The notes under the pieces: generated by a model
What the model was told of the DNA's origin: nothing
Database searches by the model: none
Seen by the model: the letters and a program-made list of their open reading frames with translations, nothing else
Source: Firmicutes bacterium UBA6811
Lineage (GTDB): Bacteria > Bacillota > SHA-98 > UBA4971
Assembly: GCA_002452295.1 (NCBI GenBank)
Contig: DKEX01000070.1
Location: 1-7,480, forward strand
Direction: 5' to 3'
DNA: 7,480 nt
Program-made: the position numbers and the translations under genes
Shown: positions 7,023 through 7,480 of the stretch, one piece after another
Layout of the letters: each line of letters opens with the position of its first letter
How positions within the stretch are numbered: the first letter of the stretch is position 1

Positions 7023-7480
7023 GTGCCTCTATTCGCACTCGAGCACGTAGGAAAGTCATATGGACCAAGAGACGTCCTGAAGGACATGTCGTTTACCGTT
7101 GCGCAACGCGAGAAAGTCGCGATCGTGGGCGCAAATGGCGCCGGCAAGACCACGGCTCTGAAGATCATCGCCGGCCTTCTCGAACCTGATTCGGGCAGGG
7201 TCGTTTTCTTCCGCGAGGGGGTGCGGGCGGGATACCTCGCCCAGGACATGGACTTCGCCCCCGGCACGACCATTGCCTCTGAGCTTGCGCGCGGCCTCGG
7301 CCGCAGGGGCGGCCGGGGCCCGTACGATGGCAGCGTCTATGCCGGGGGCGAAGCTGTCGACCGCACCCTGGTTGCGCCGGAGGCCATCGCGGCGGACGGC
7401 AGAGTCCTGGAGGCGCTGGGAAGGTTCGACCTCGCAAAGAACGGGCTCGAGCAGCCCGTCGATACCCTGAGCGGCGGGGT
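7023..7480 (+). CDS. ABC-F family ATP-binding protein, 3' end outside window
   Basis: This is the first 152 residues of a soluble ABC ATPase; ABC-F proteins carry two such domains and act on the ribosome (translation factors or antibiotic-protection proteins), not in transport. Visible are Walker A GANGAGKT (36-43), a Q-loop in the ABC-F style GYLAQD (70-75), and the signature TLSGG at 148-152, where the window ends. No membrane segment is present. Between Q-loop and signature lies a Gly/Arg-rich stretch (GLGRRGGRG, 91-99), where family members usually have a charged helix. GTG 7023 is preferred because GGAGGG (7011-7016) is 6 bases ahead; with ATG 7017 the same site would touch the start codon, so that start is less likely. 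Which ABC-F subgroup it is cannot be decided without the second half and the inter-domain linker. An ordinary transporter ATPase is less likely, given the Q-loop context and signature position. Confidence 0.85.
   Translation, partial: MPLFALEHVGKSYGPRDVLKDMSFTVAQREKVAIVGANGAGKTTALKIIAGLLEPDSGRVVFFREGVRAGYLAQDMDFAPGTTIASELARGLGRRGGRGPYDGSVYAGGEAVDRTLVAPEAIAADGRVLEALGRFDLAKNGLEQPVDTLSGG

Noticed and set aside
6518..7189. + strand frame of 223 codons leading into the ABC-F region
   Set aside because: Cys/Arg/Ala-rich, no motif, and it runs out of frame through the start of the ABC-F gene.

Overview
The window is a GC-rich bacterial chromosome segment with tightly packed housekeeping genes on the + strand. 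GTG and TTG starts are frequent and Shine-Dalgarno sites are strong. The order acpS - nnrDE - alr is a familiar Bacillota arrangement. The base composition and start-codon use would suit a high-GC member of that phylum, but this is inference: no rRNA or lineage marker is present.

Left part (1-4474): the 3' three quarters of glmS (amino-sugar synthesis), then acpS (activation of acyl carrier protein), a fused NAD(P)HX epimerase/dehydratase nnrDE, and alr (D-alanine supply). The gap between glmS and acpS is 16 bases, and acpS/nnrDE and nnrDE/alr overlap, so these four are most likely one operon with coupled translation. GlmS and Alr both feed peptidoglycan precursors, AcpS feeds lipid synthesis, and NnrDE repairs damaged nicotinamide cofactors.

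Middle (4475-6090): a 149-base gap holds a clean array of twelve degenerate pentamers (GCRBG) and a perfect 9-base tandem duplication, followed by lpdA, a dihydrolipoyl dehydrogenase. No other 2-oxoacid dehydrogenase or glycine-cleavage subunit is visible. Behind lpdA lies a perfect 10-bp hairpin.

Right part (6091-7016): an accessory-looking, partly more A+T-rich island. On the - strand is what looks like the C-terminal half of a HicA-type toxin, with no recognisable N-terminal half and no HicB. Inside it, facing the + strand, is a near-consensus sigma-A promoter (TTGCCA, 17 bases, TGtTATAAT). About 130 bases downstream of its predicted start is a short GC hairpin followed by a T-rich run, so promoter and terminator bracket a candidate structured small RNA of roughly 140 nt. 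This is the best candidate for something undescribed here. It is followed by about 600 GC-rich bases with no recognisable gene; they contain a reverse-oriented patch of the same kind of pentamers seen before lpdA.

Right edge (7023-7480): the start of an ABC-F type ATPase gene, cut by the window end just after its first LSGG signature.
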